NCBI RefSeq assembly: GCF_029851875.1
Contig: NZ_JARKVC010000032.1
Span: 1-64,000, forward strand
Direction: 5' to 3'
Origin: Actinomyces sp.
GTDB taxonomy: Bacteria > Actinomycetota > Actinomycetes > Actinomycetales > Actinomycetaceae
Length of the DNA: 64,000 bases
Positions 26,077 to 36,828 of the stretch are shown piece after piece (within the stretch, counting starts at the first letter, position 1; the number at the start of each line of letters is the position of its first letter). The notes under the pieces are model-generated. The model saw nothing but the letters and a program-made list of their open reading frames with translations. It searched no databases and was not told the origin of the DNA. A program made the position numbers and the translations under genes.

Positions 26077-28500
26077 TCACTCCTGCGAGTCGTCCTCGGT
26101 AGTGTCCTGGCTCGCGTCCTGGGCCCCACGGCGACGCGCCACGAGCACCCCGCCAGCGCCAAGCAGACCGATGACGGCCAGCGCGCCGATGCCGATCGAC
26201 GCACCCGTGTTGGCGAGCTTGTTCTTCGGGGTCTTGACGACGGGCGTGCCGTCAATCTCCTCCGCGTTGTTGCTCGGCGCCACCTGCGGCACCTCCAGCT
26301 GCGGCGCCAGCTCAAGCTGACGGGTCGTGCCGTCGTTGTTGGTGACCACCAGGGCCAGAGTGCCAGGCAGCGCGGCAGCCTGGTCGCTGGCGCCAGTGAC
26401 TACCGAGGAGTCAGCCGGCAGGTCCTGCGGCACGGCGAAGCGCAGGACGGCCGTGCCCGTGCTGGGCAGCCCGGAGGTCACGAGCGTGCGGTCGACATCC
26501 GCCCGAGCCAGGACCCTGCTCGTCCCGTCAGGCAGGGCGAGGACGACCTCCACGGACTTCGCGGCGCCGCCGGCCTGCTGCTCAACGGCGTTGGAGAAGC
26601 TCAGGCCCGTGAGGCGAATGGTGGCCTGTCGCCGCTGCTGGTCCTGCGTCACCGAGACACCGATCTGGCGCTTGGCGTAGCTGGCAGTGAGGTTGCCGGC
26701 GTCCTGGAGGTACTCGCTGGTGGCGTCCAGGTCGATGATGCCGGTGTTGGTGAAGGGCGCGGCCTTGAAGGCGGCGAAGTTGTCGCCCCCGGCCAGGAGG
26801 AAGGAGTTGGAGGCGACGACGACCTTGGCGTCGTCAGCCAGCGGGACGCCGTCAACGTAGACGGCCTTGATCAGGCCCGTGCGGTCGGCTGTGCCGTCAG
26901 CCTGCACGGCGTCCGCCACGTCCTGGTTGACGAAGACGCTCACGTTGCCGGACACGCCGAGCGTGAGCACGGCCCGGGAGGAACCCGCTGGTTGCCACTG
27001 CTCGGCCAGGATCTGGCGCAGCTGGGCCCCGGTGTAGGTGCCGTAGCCCAGCTCGTTACCGAAGGGCTGGACGGTGTAGGCCTCACCGTAGGTCAACTCA
27101 CCCTTGGCGTAGTCCGCACGCACACCGCCGGGGTTCATGACGCCCACGAAGTGGTCGCCAGAGGCGGTGGTGTTCTTCTTCACCCACCAGGCGAAGGAGT
27201 CAGCGATGAGGTTGGAGGCGGTGGACTCGGTACCACGGTTCGAGCCGGTGGAGTCAACACTGCTGTCCGTCATCTGCGTGCCGCGCAGGAAGTCTGAGCC
27301 GAGCGTCGCCACGACGTTCTTGCCAGCCTCGTCAGAGTCGGTCTTCGCCTTCTCGACGATCGCGCCCACGCCGTATGCGTCCTGGCAGCCGGTCAGGCCC
27401 ACCAGGGAGGTGTTCTCAGCGCTGCGGTCCGTGACGCTGACCTTGCCGGCCGCGTCCTTGGAGACGTTCAGGGTGATGTTGCCCAGCACGTTGCCGTAGT
27501 GGTCAGGCTGGACGACGGCGATCTTGGTGCCCTGGGTGGAGTCGACCACCTTGGCGAAGGGCACGTGGGTGTGGCCGGCGACGACGGCGTCCACCGCGCC
27601 GTTGAACTGGTGCCCGTAGATCTCGGCGTCCTCGTGCGCCAGGACCACGACGACGTCGGCCTCGCCGTTGTCCTCGTCGCCGTCCTTGAGAGCCGCGGCA
27701 CGCTCGTTGGCAGTCTGCGTGGCGTCGGCTACCGTCAGGCCGTCCAGCGCCTGGGCGGAGACGAGGCTCGGCAGCTCGTCGGTCACGACGCCCACGAAGC
27801 CCACACGCACGCCGTCGACCTCCTTGACGAAGGTGCCGTTGCCCTGCCCCTGCGAACTGAGCGCGGCGTTGCCGGTGACGTTGGCGGAGAGCACCGGGGC
27901 GTTGAGGGCCGGGAGAATGCGGTCAGTCAGGTCCGTGATGCCGCGGTCGAACTCGTGGTTGCCCGTGGCGGTCACGTCCAGACCGATGGCGTTGAGGGCG
28001 TCGATGGTCGGCTGGTCCTGGAGGATGGAGGAGATGTAGGCCGAGCCGCCCACGTTGTCTCCTGCGGAGACGAAGAGAGTGTTCTTGTTGGCCTCCCGCG
28101 CCGTCTTGACCGCGCAGGCCAGGCCGGCAGCCCCACCGGTGACCTCCTTCTTGGTCCCGTCCTTGAGGGACTCGGTGTCCTTAAGGAGGTGGCCGTGGAA
28201 GTCCGTGATACCGAGGATGTTGATCGTCGTGGTTGACGGCGCCGTGGCTGCCGCCTCCTCGCCGTCGGCGGGAGCAGCCTGCTCGGCCCGGACGGCCTCC
28301 GAGCCGTCGGGGCCGGTGGCGGCAGGCTCGGGCTGGGCGTTCGGCTCAGCCTCAGCCTGACTGGTCTCAGCCGGCTGCGTCGAGCTGGTCTCGGACAGGT
28401 CAGGAGCAGGCTGGGAGTCAGCGGCGGCAACAGGAGCGAGGGAACCGACGGCCAGCGCCGCGATGGCGAGGCTCGTCGTCGTGCGTGAGAGAAGACGCAT
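26077..28500 (-). CDS. Wall-anchored 5'-nucleotidase/metallophosphatase
   Basis: An 807-aa surface protein of the UshA family. Signal peptide at residues 1-27; an acidic Gln/Pro/Ala-rich linker follows. The metallophosphatase domain shows NILGITDFHGHL, SAGDNVGG, TGNHEFDRG and AGHTHVPF, which carry the two-metal ligands. The 5'-nucleotidase C domain has GGVRADYAKGELTYGEAYTV and the substrate loop ASNSFLLAGGDNF. The C-terminus carries LANTG, a hydrophobic helix and RRRG, a sorting signal. It should release nucleosides from extracellular nucleotides; the nuclease at 12.4 kb could supply them. Confidence 0.93.
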   Translation of the reverse strand: MRLLSRTTTSLAIAALAVGSLAPVAAADSQPAPDLSETSSTQPAETSQAEAEPNAQPEPAATGPDGSEAVRAEQAAPADGEEAAATAPSTTTINILGITDFHGHLLKDTESLKDGTKKEVTGGAAGLACAVKTAREANKNTLFVSAGDNVGGSAYISSILQDQPTIDALNAIGLDVTATGNHEFDRGITDLTDRILPALNAPVLSANVTGNAALSSQGQGNGTFVKEVDGVRVGFVGVVTDELPSLVSAQALDGLTVADATQTANERAAALKDGDEDNGEADVVVVLAHEDAEIYGHQFNGAVDAVVAGHTHVPFAKVVDSTQGTKIAVVQPDHYGNVLGNITLNVSKDAAGKVSVTDRSAENTSLVGLTGCQDAYGVGAIVEKAKTDSDEAGKNVVATLGSDFLRGTQMTDSSVDSTGSNRGTESTASNLIADSFAWWVKKNTTASGDHFVGVMNPGGVRADYAKGELTYGEAYTVQPFGNELGYGTYTGAQLRQILAEQWQPAGSSRAVLTLGVSGNVSVFVNQDVADAVQADGTADRTGLIKAVYVDGVPLADDAKVVVASNSFLLAGGDNFAAFKAAPFTNTGIIDLDATSEYLQDAGNLTASYAKRQIGVSVTQDQQRRQATIRLTGLSFSNAVEQQAGGAAKSVEVVLALPDGTSRVLARADVDRTLVTSGLPSTGTAVLRFAVPQDLPADSSVVTGASDQAAALPGTLALVVTNNDGTTRQLELAPQLEVPQVAPSNNAEEIDGTPVVKTPKNKLANTGASIGIGALAVIGLLGAGGVLVARRRGAQDASQDTTEDDSQE

Positions 28501-28656
28501 GGAAGGTCCTAGCGAGTGGGGACAGGGTTCACTACCAAACTACGCACCCGCCAGTCCCATGCCTAGAGCGCCACACGAGTGTTCACGAAGTTGTCACTTT
28601 CCCAGTGTCCTGCTACTCGCCACCTCAATCCGTCCTGGACGTGCGGCCGGTGAACG

Positions 28657-28695
28657 CCGAGTACCCCCAACAGCACTGGCTGTGGGGGTACTCGG
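28657..28695 (-). terminator. Terminator of gdhA
   Basis: Perfect 13-bp inverted repeat CCGAGTACCCCCA / TGGGGGTACTCGG with a 13-nt loop, about 70 bp past the gdhA stop on the minus strand. Confidence 0.6.
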
Positions 28696-28762
28696 TGGCG
28701 CCGGCAGGGAACGGTCCTCTCAGGGAAGCCCGCTCAGGGAGGCACAGAGGTGTCCAGGTTGC

Positions 28763-30211
<1,449 letters not shown>

Positions 30212-30346
30212 TCACCGGTTGGCTTCGCGAGACAGCGAGGCTGTCGTTCACGCCCAAGCAAGCCAACCTGAGGCATCCTCAGTACCGGCGAACCAAGATA
30301 GTGTGCCATCTGGACAGACCCGTTTCTTTGAAAAGAGAGCCACAGC

Positions 30347-31472
30347 ATGACCCCCCCCCCAAGATCCAACGGTCACCGCCGTCATCCCCGATCTCGCCTA
30401 CCAGTATGACGGCAGGTGGTACCTCGACACCAAGACTGTCACTGGACTGGTAGAGCAGTACCGCACCTGGTCATCGCCCGTGCACGTCGTGGCCCGGGCC
30501 TCAGGCAGCACTCGGCCACCGGGACCGAATTTCTCGGAGGCATCCTTCGACGGGCTGCCCCTCACCCTGGTGACTACCCAGGACATCGCCCGTGCCATCA
30601 CCCAGATCGGTTCAGAAATCTGGACGGTGCTCCTCTCTCCGTCGACGCTTCCTCTCCTCGAGGCCGAGCTGCCCGGCCGCTCGGTTCCCTATGCCGAGTT
30701 CGACCTGCACAACCGCGTTCTGACCTCAACGATAGGAGCCACATCACGATTCGACTCTCTGCGTATCCGTCTTGGACTGCTCCGACGCGAGCGTGCGCTC
30801 AGGAACGCGGTACGCCATGCAGCGGGTATCCAGTGCAACGGTCGTGTCGCCTATGACGCCTACGGACACCTCAACCCGCACAGCCTGCTCTTCTTTGACT
30901 CGCGAGTCGCAGAGTCCACGATTCCCGAGCAGCCCGCCCCGATGCACAGCACCCTGCAACTAGCCTTTTCCGGTCGTCTCATCCCGCAGAAGGGTGTCCT
31001 TGATGCCATTGAGGCGTTCTCTCTGGCACGGCACCAGGGCTTGAACGCAAGTCTTCACGTCTTCGGCAGCGGTAAGCTGGGGGACCAGATCCCCCACGAT
31101 GACCCAGGTATTGTCATCCATGGCTCAGTCCCCTACCGTCCGGACTGGGTGAGCTTCATGTCTACAGAGATTGATGCACTCCTGATTCCACATCGCCAGG
31201 GCGATCCGTCTTGCACCTATATCGAAGGTATGGGCTGCGGACTACCGTTCATCTCCTACACGAACGACACCGCCTCTGACCTTGCCGCCAAGTCCTCCGC
31301 CGGCTGGACAGCCCCGCTTGGGGACACTGAGGCACTGGCCCGGCTACTCCTCGACCTCCAGCGCGCTCCCGAGCGCGTGATGAAGGCCAAGTACGCTGCT
31401 CTGGCATTCGCAAGGCAACACTCGTTTGAGCGTGAGTCAGCCATGCGCGCAGCGCATCTACGCGCATGCTGA
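30347..31472 (+). CDS. Glycosyltransferase family 4, out of frame by a poly-C tract
   Basis: A GT-B enzyme. The donor domain has LAFSGRLIPQKGVLDAIEAF and GDPSCTYIEGMGCGLPFISY. Clear coding sequence extends upstream of 30480 (VTAVIPDLAYQYDGRWYLDT) right up to a run of ten C at 30351-30360, which directly follows ATGA at 30347. AAAGAGAG stands before this ATG. With ten C the ATG reads into a stop after about 20 codons; with nine C it would open a 374-aa protein starting MTPPQDPTVTAV. So as sequenced the gene is off, unless a weak GTG at 30480 is used, which would lose the N-terminus. It is divergent from gdhA and starts the exopolysaccharide locus. Confidence 0.82.
30351..30360 (+). repeat. Ten-cytosine tract in the 5' coding region
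   Basis: Homopolymer at codons 2-5 of the glycosyltransferase starting at 30347. A nine- or twelve-C tract would restore the frame. Confidence 0.9.
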
Positions 31473-31685
31473 CAACTCACCCTGCAGCCGCTCACGACAG
31501 AGCCCCCGCCCCAGATCGAAGGTGCCGTTGGCGATGCCCACCGCGTGCGTCGTGTCCATTGCAAGGGGCCGAGGAGACGAGCGTGAGCATCACGGGCTCG
31601 CTCTTGCCAAAGACATTCCCAGCCTTGAAGACAGCCTCACTAAACGGCCTAGACCCATCCAGGGCTCAGGGGCTCTCCCTAAGAA

Positions 31686-32870
31686 TCAGCTGGCCACCTG
31701 GAGCACACCCCGTGCCACAAGCTCCTGAGCCGCGCGGGCAACCATCGATCGAGACTCCGGGTGCTCCCCCATCATCGCGACGACCTGGTCATGAAGCTGG
31801 GCGAGCGTGGCGGGCTCGTCAAGCGCGGTCCAGAGCGCCGCGCCCGCTCCTCCCAGTGTCACTGGTGTACGCCCAAAGAGCAGGACAACTCTGCCCTCAG
31901 ACTCCACCCCATCGTCCCAGGGCGTCCTGACCAGTGCCTCCTCTGGTTGCAGGGGAGGGCGCTCGCACACATGGAGCTCACTCGCTCCGGTCGCGTCGCC
32001 CTTCAACGCCCGTCCGGGCCTGTGTGTCCACTGCGGCCCCGGCGCGTTGCTCGGCTGCACCAGGGCACGTAGGAGCTCCGCGCACTCCAGCTGGTCGCTG
32101 AAGCGCAGCAGCCAGGGCCCACCAGCCAGGGTCAGCACCTGACTCAGGACACGTAGTGGGTCCTTGAGTGCGTAGAGCGAGGAACTCTGCGCGATCGCCG
32201 TCTCCAAGGCCTCAGCCAGGCTGATCGGGACGAGCTCGTTGCCTTCGGTCACACGCTCGGCCAGCACGAGTGCCGCGAGAGCAGCCTCCGTGTCGGGACG
32301 GATCGAGGTGAGCCCGAGGTCCGCTGGAGCGTGGTCCCTTTTTCTCCGCGCCAGGCCCGTTACCGCAGGATCGTCCTCAATGAGTGACAGGGGCTTGGGA
32401 TAGGCGATGACGCCCATGTCCCGGGGACGGACCGCCAGGGTCTCATCCGTGACGTATCCGAAGCCGTCCGTCAGTCGCTGGCAGAAAGTGGTCTTTCCTG
32501 TTCCTGAGGCCGCGATGATGCCCACGACCGGTGAGGGGAGGCCATCAGGTTGTGCAGCTCCTGGCGCAGGGAAGGGGACCAGACCTGCAGCGTGGAACAT
32601 CAGCAGCTCACCCGCTGCCCGACGGATGGCGAACCAGGTCAGGTGCTGGGAGACAGAATAGGTGTGGTCCAGGCGCTGGTCCCCTAGCACGAGATCCTCC
32701 GGCCCGCACTCGTGCCCAGCCTCTGGTGGAAGAAGGCGGATGACATCATCCTGCGGGCTATCGGCCGCTACGGCACAGTCCTGCCACAGCCACTCAATCT
32801 GGCGGGAGACGGCTGGAAGAAGCCGGCTGGCATCGACGTCAATACGCCGACCTAGCAGAAGAAGCTGCAC
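31686..32870 (-). CDS. HPr-kinase-like P-loop protein with PqqD-like C-terminus
   Basis: A 394-aa protein. The middle holds a Walker A of HPr-kinase type, GIIAASGTGKTTFCQRL at about residues 118-134, followed by DGFGYVTDETLAV, the layout of HprK-related kinases outside sugar PTS control. The last 80 residues resemble a PqqD domain (TPVTLGGAGAALWTALDEPA, with a winged-helix-like end). The start is a GTG. It is divergent from the LCP gene and convergent with the phase-variable glycosyltransferase. Related kinases occur with a PqqD protein and a nucleotidyltransferase in HPr-rel-A-type systems; both are encoded 4-5 kb to the right. Target and reaction are unknown. Confidence 0.72.
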   Translation of the reverse strand: MQLLLLGRRIDVDASRLLPAVSRQIEWLWQDCAVAADSPQDDVIRLLPPEAGHECGPEDLVLGDQRLDHTYSVSQHLTWFAIRRAAGELLMFHAAGLVPFPAPGAAQPDGLPSPVVGIIAASGTGKTTFCQRLTDGFGYVTDETLAVRPRDMGVIAYPKPLSLIEDDPAVTGLARRKRDHAPADLGLTSIRPDTEAALAALVLAERVTEGNELVPISLAEALETAIAQSSSLYALKDPLRVLSQVLTLAGGPWLLRFSDQLECAELLRALVQPSNAPGPQWTHRPGRALKGDATGASELHVCERPPLQPEEALVRTPWDDGVESEGRVVLLFGRTPVTLGGAGAALWTALDEPATLAQLHDQVVAMMGEHPESRSMVARAAQELVARGVLQVAS

Positions 32871-33035
32871 AACGAGGACCTGTCGGAGGGAGTGGTATCA
32901 GGAGCGATGGTAGCGTGGCGACAGCTGACGGGGCCATCACACGCTTGTCCGGATGTCCTTGGCCGGTGCGCCCAGTCAGGAATCGATCCACATGATGGCG
33001 GATGTCACCGCCCTGACAACGCGGAAGGTGATCGA

Positions 33036-34304
33036 ATGGCGAGTCATCATTCGGCGGACCAAGAACGTTCCCGCTCAGGGACTCATAGACATCGATCCCG
33101 CCGCCACGGTGCTACCAGGCCCGCTGTTCCTGTCACGACGACTGAGGAGTACCTCGAGGGTCTCGGCTCTGTGTCAGACCTCTTCGGTGACGAGGCTCCG
33201 CAGGCACCTCACGACGAGCCCCCACGACGACGTCGGCGACGCAAGAAGGGGGCCTGGTACTCCCGCCACAAGGCCCTGACAGTCGTGCTCGTCCTCTTCC
33301 TCGTCATGGCACTGGGCGTGGGCGCAGGGGCGCTCTGGCTCCGTCAGGCCCTGAGCTCGATGAGCTCCTTGGGTGATCCGTTCGCCGCCCTGCCCTCCCG
33401 CGCCCCCTACGCCACTACCGCTGCGGCGGAAGATCCGGTGACCTTCCTTGTGCTCGGCTCCGACTCACGAATCAACACCTCGGACCCCTCTCAGTGGGAG
33501 GTGGGCGCCCAGCGCACCGACACGATCATGCTCGTCCAGGTCGCCGGGGACCGTCGCAGCGTCAACGTCATGTCGATCCCACGTGACTCGTGGGTGACAA
33601 TTCCTGCCAATGACGTGGTTGACCACGACTCCCAGGCGAAGATCAACGCCGCCTACTCCTGGGGAGGCCCGACGCTTCTGATCCAGACGGTGGAGAACGT
33701 CACGGGCATCCACATCGACCATTTCGCGGTCGCTAACTTTGAGTCCTTCAAGAAGCTGACTGATGACCTCGGAGGTGTCGAGATCACCTTGACCCAGCCG
33801 CTGGACCTGCGCGGCACCCAGGACGCCGCGACGTCAGACACGGTGCTTGAGCCCGGCACACACACCCTGACCGGCGAGCAGGCGCTCATCTATGCTCGTG
33901 AGCGCTACACGCTGCCCAACGGCGACTTCGACCGGATCAAGCGTCAGCAGAACTGGATGCGTGCCATCCTCAAGGCGATGATCAGCAAGGACACGCTGAC
34001 CAGTCCGAGCAAGCTGGCCAGCCTCATCACGACAATCAAGGACACCGTCGCGACCGACCAGGCCTTCACCGCCTCGGAGATGACGGCCTTGGCGACCTCG
34101 CTCCAAGGCCTGCGGTCTGACGACGTGCAGTTCTTCCAGGCCCCGGTCACCGGGACGAGCATGTCCGAGGACGGACAGTCCATCGTGCTGCTTGATATCC
34201 CTACGCTGTCAGCCGTCTCAGCGGCATTCCAGAACGACACCCTGACGGACTACGTCTCGAAGAACTCAGACAAGCTCAACATGCTTGGCGGCCAGGTGAA
34301 CTGA
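33036..34304 (+). CDS. LytR-CpsA-Psr family phosphotransferase
   Basis: A 422-aa membrane protein that attaches lipid-linked glycans to cell-wall peptidoglycan. A basic cytoplasmic tail (RRRRRRKKGAW) precedes one membrane helix (ALTVVLVLFLVMALGVGAGA). The LCP domain shows TFLVLGSDSR, RTDTIMLVQV, VMSIPRDSW and ALIYARERYTLPNGDFDRIKRQQ, the arginines and aspartates that bind the pyrophosphate lipid. The ATG at 33036 has GGAAGGTG six bases before it; the frame back to 32892 lacks a ribosome site. It probably anchors the polysaccharide made by this locus. Confidence 0.93.
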   Translation: MASHHSADQERSRSGTHRHRSRRHGATRPAVPVTTTEEYLEGLGSVSDLFGDEAPQAPHDEPPRRRRRRKKGAWYSRHKALTVVLVLFLVMALGVGAGALWLRQALSSMSSLGDPFAALPSRAPYATTAAAEDPVTFLVLGSDSRINTSDPSQWEVGAQRTDTIMLVQVAGDRRSVNVMSIPRDSWVTIPANDVVDHDSQAKINAAYSWGGPTLLIQTVENVTGIHIDHFAVANFESFKKLTDDLGGVEITLTQPLDLRGTQDAATSDTVLEPGTHTLTGEQALIYARERYTLPNGDFDRIKRQQNWMRAILKAMISKDTLTSPSKLASLITTIKDTVATDQAFTASEMTALATSLQGLRSDDVQFFQAPVTGTSMSEDGQSIVLLDIPTLSAVSAAFQNDTLTDYVSKNSDKLNMLGGQVN

Positions 34305-34337
34305 TCCTTCGAGCGAAGACAGATCCAGGCTGAATCC

Positions 34338-34380
34338 GCGGGCGGCTCCACCCATATCGGGGATGGAGCCGCCCGCTTTT
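34338..34380 (+). terminator. Rho-independent terminator of the LCP gene
   Basis: 13-bp perfect stem GCGGGCGGCTCCA / TGGAGCCGCCCGC with a 13-nt loop, followed by TTTT, 34 bp after the stop. Confidence 0.88.
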
Positions 34381-34410
34381 CTACGAGTGCTTCCGTCAGC
34401 CGCAGCCCGA

Positions 34411-36138
34411 CTAGCCGTTCCTCAGGCTACGACGTGTAGGACGGTCGGGATCCGCAGCTGTTGCCCTGCGGGTGACGGGAATCTGTGGCGGCAGCGCTGC
34501 GGCCTCCGGCTCCTGAGAGGACGGAGCGGCATGACGACGCGAGGCGCGCCTGGCGGACGAGTCGGGCTCTGCCGCACGTTCGGGGACTGACAGCGGCGCG
34601 TTAGGCAGATCAGGCTGCTCCTCCACCACCATCTCACCGAAGCCAGCGCTGCGCCGCTTACGACGCCTTGGGAAGATCCCCAGGAACTTGCCGCGCTCAT
34701 TGCCGTACTCATAGTAGTTGTGCCCGTAGCTGCCGTAGCCGTAGCCGTAGTAGACGCTGCCAAGCTGACGACGTGAGGCACGGTTGAGAACGACACCGAG
34801 CAGGCGGGCGTCAACCTGCTTGAGGACCTTCGCGCACAGGCGAGCCTGCTCCTTGAAGGTCCCACCCACCTCCATGACCACGATCGCACCGTCAGCCAGT
34901 CCGGCAAGAAGGCCGGCATCGGTGACCGGCAACAGCGGCGGCGCGTCAAGGATCACGATCGCTTCCTCCGTCAGGCGGTCAAGGAGCGCCTTCATGCGCT
35001 GGGACCCCAGCAGCTCGGAGGGGTTCGGAGGGATACGACCAGCAGTGATGACGCGTAGGTGCGGCTGGTCCTTGACCGGCTGAGCCACCTGAGCCACCTG
35101 CATGTCCCCAGCAAGCACCTGGGTCAGGCCGACTGCCCCGTCTAGCTCAAAGATCTTGTGCTCCACAGGCTTGCGCAGGTCGCAGTCCACGAGGATCGTC
35201 CGTTGCCCGGAGGCCGCCAGCATCTGAGCGAGCACGGCAGAGACGGTGGACTTGCCTTCTCCTGGATTGGCCGAAGTCATCACGATAGCCCGAGGAGGAT
35301 TGTCCACGTCCAGGAAACGGAGGTTCGTACGCAGGTGGCGCAACGCCTCAGCGGCCTCCCCGAGGCCGTCTACATGACGCCGCCCGTCCTTGTTGAGCTC
35401 GTTCGAGCGGGGGACGACGGCGAGCACCGAGGCCCCGGTCAGTTCCTCCACGTCAGAGTTGTGCCGGACGCGGTTGTCCAGGGCACGCTTGAGGAAGGCG
35501 ATCAGGTAGCCGAATACCAGGCCGCCGAGCGCACCTGCCAGGGAGATCTTTGGGATGTTCGGGTAGACCGGGGTCGTCGGCACAGTCGCCTGCGCCAAGG
35601 CCACGATCTGGGTCTGAGTCGTACGGTCAGGAACGTCCACCGAAGTGGATGGTTCATTCTCCACACCGTCTGCGGCATCAGTCTGCTCTGAGGCCTGAGG
35701 CGTCGGCACAGACAGGGACTCCAACCGGGTGACTTCAGTCCCCAAGGCCTCAACGGCAGCGTTCGCGATGTCGCGGGCTCTGGTGGCATCGTTTGAGGAG
35801 GCCGTAATCATGATGATCGGGGAGGAGGACTGGACAGAGCCGCTTAGGGATCCGCCCAGGCTCTCCAGCCCGAGGTTCTTCGCTGTCGTCTCGGCCACTG
35901 ACTGGGAGGCCACCAGTGAGGAGAAGGCCTCAGCCTTCTGCTGTGCCAACGAGTTGGCGGTGAAGGCGTCTGTACCTGCCACCACGACGAGCGCGCTCGT
36001 CGTTGCCTGATACATCCGCAGCTGCAGCTGAGCGTATCCAAAGCCAAGAGCACCACCGAGCACCGTGCAGACGATGATGAGGAGCGCATTGACCCGGGTC
36101 AGGCGCACAAAATCCTGAATTGTCACGGCAGTGTCCAT
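34411..36138 (-). CDS. Wzz-type BY-kinase (polysaccharide co-polymerase)
   Basis: A 575-aa fusion of a Wzz chain-length domain and a tyrosine autokinase. Two membrane helices (LLIIVCTVLGGALGFGYA and ISLAGALGGLVFGYLIAFL) flank the extracellular Wzz part. The kinase has Walker A SANPGEGKSTVSAVLA, Walker A' ILVDCDLRKP and Walker B VILDAPPLLPVTD. The C-terminus holds a tyrosine-rich cluster (YYGYGYGSYGHNYYEYG), the expected autophosphorylation site, then a long basic tail. It controls polymer length and export and is the last gene of a minus-strand operon with its phosphatase. Confidence 0.93.
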   Translation of the reverse strand: MDTAVTIQDFVRLTRVNALLIIVCTVLGGALGFGYAQLQLRMYQATTSALVVVAGTDAFTANSLAQQKAEAFSSLVASQSVAETTAKNLGLESLGGSLSGSVQSSSPIIMITASSNDATRARDIANAAVEALGTEVTRLESLSVPTPQASEQTDAADGVENEPSTSVDVPDRTTQTQIVALAQATVPTTPVYPNIPKISLAGALGGLVFGYLIAFLKRALDNRVRHNSDVEELTGASVLAVVPRSNELNKDGRRHVDGLGEAAEALRHLRTNLRFLDVDNPPRAIVMTSANPGEGKSTVSAVLAQMLAASGQRTILVDCDLRKPVEHKIFELDGAVGLTQVLAGDMQVAQVAQPVKDQPHLRVITAGRIPPNPSELLGSQRMKALLDRLTEEAIVILDAPPLLPVTDAGLLAGLADGAIVVMEVGGTFKEQARLCAKVLKQVDARLLGVVLNRASRRQLGSVYYGYGYGSYGHNYYEYGNERGKFLGIFPRRRKRRSAGFGEMVVEEQPDLPNAPLSVPERAAEPDSSARRASRRHAAPSSQEPEAAALPPQIPVTRRATAADPDRPTRRSLRNG

Positions 36139-36201
36139 CCTTTATGTCCCGTATGAGGACGCTTGGCGTCGTACCACTGGTCCTACACGCTAACAAGGAA
36201 C

Positions 36202-36828
36202 CTAGACCGTACGCTCCATCAAGCGGGCAAGCGTGACCAAAGGCTCGTCCAGCACTGCAGCCACACGCTCCGCCTCATCACGTGGCCGCCGGTACGGGTC
36301 GGGGACATCCTCGCCGCTCCTTGCTACCACGCCCGTCTCATGCAGTCTCATGACGAGCTCGCGAATCTCCCAGGACTGGTCGGGGTCAGCGCCAACCAGC
36401 AGGGACCGACCAGCCCTTCCCGCCTGGGCGAGCGTGAACACGCGAGCGTGGACCCGTGGCTCGAGGTCGAGAACGGCGTCACGGTGCCGTTTCTCCATGG
36501 TGATGATGAGGTCGGGCTCCAGCAGCATCTGAGGGTCGACGCTGCGGGACCGGTGAGCCTCGCACCAGGAACGCGGAACCCCGCGCTCCTGGGCCATCTC
36601 ACTCATCTGGGGATCCATCACCCAGCGGTCAGCACCTGGGACACCAGCGCTACTGATGATCCAGGACGTCGGCGCCCCCAGATGCCTCCGCAGAACCAGC
36701 TCAGCAAAGGGGCTGCGTGAGACGTTGGCTGTACAGACGAAGAGAAGAGCATTGGCCCTGTGCCGGGGGCGACGAAAAGGTGCCACCTCGCTGTCCGAGG
36801 CATGCGGGGAGAAGATGCTGCTCATCAT
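36202..36828 (-). CDS. Low-molecular-weight protein-tyrosine phosphatase
   Basis: A 208-aa enzyme of the Wzb/Ptp type. The catalytic P-loop reads CTANVSRSP (canonical CX5R(S/T)) near residue 32, and the general acid Asp lies in DPYRRP near the end. It should remove phosphate from the BY-kinase encoded 63 bp downstream. Its start overlaps the stop of the PqqD-like gene (ATGA). The N-terminal 28 residues extend beyond usual family members, so a later start is possible. Confidence 0.9.
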   Translation of the reverse strand: MMSSIFSPHASDSEVAPFRRPRHRANALLFVCTANVSRSPFAELVLRRHLGAPTSWIISSAGVPGADRWVMDPQMSEMAQERGVPRSWCEAHRSRSVDPQMLLEPDLIITMEKRHRDAVLDLEPRVHARVFTLAQAGRAGRSLLVGADPDQSWEIRELVMRLHETGVVARSGEDVPDPYRRPRDEAERVAAVLDEPLVTLARLMERTV

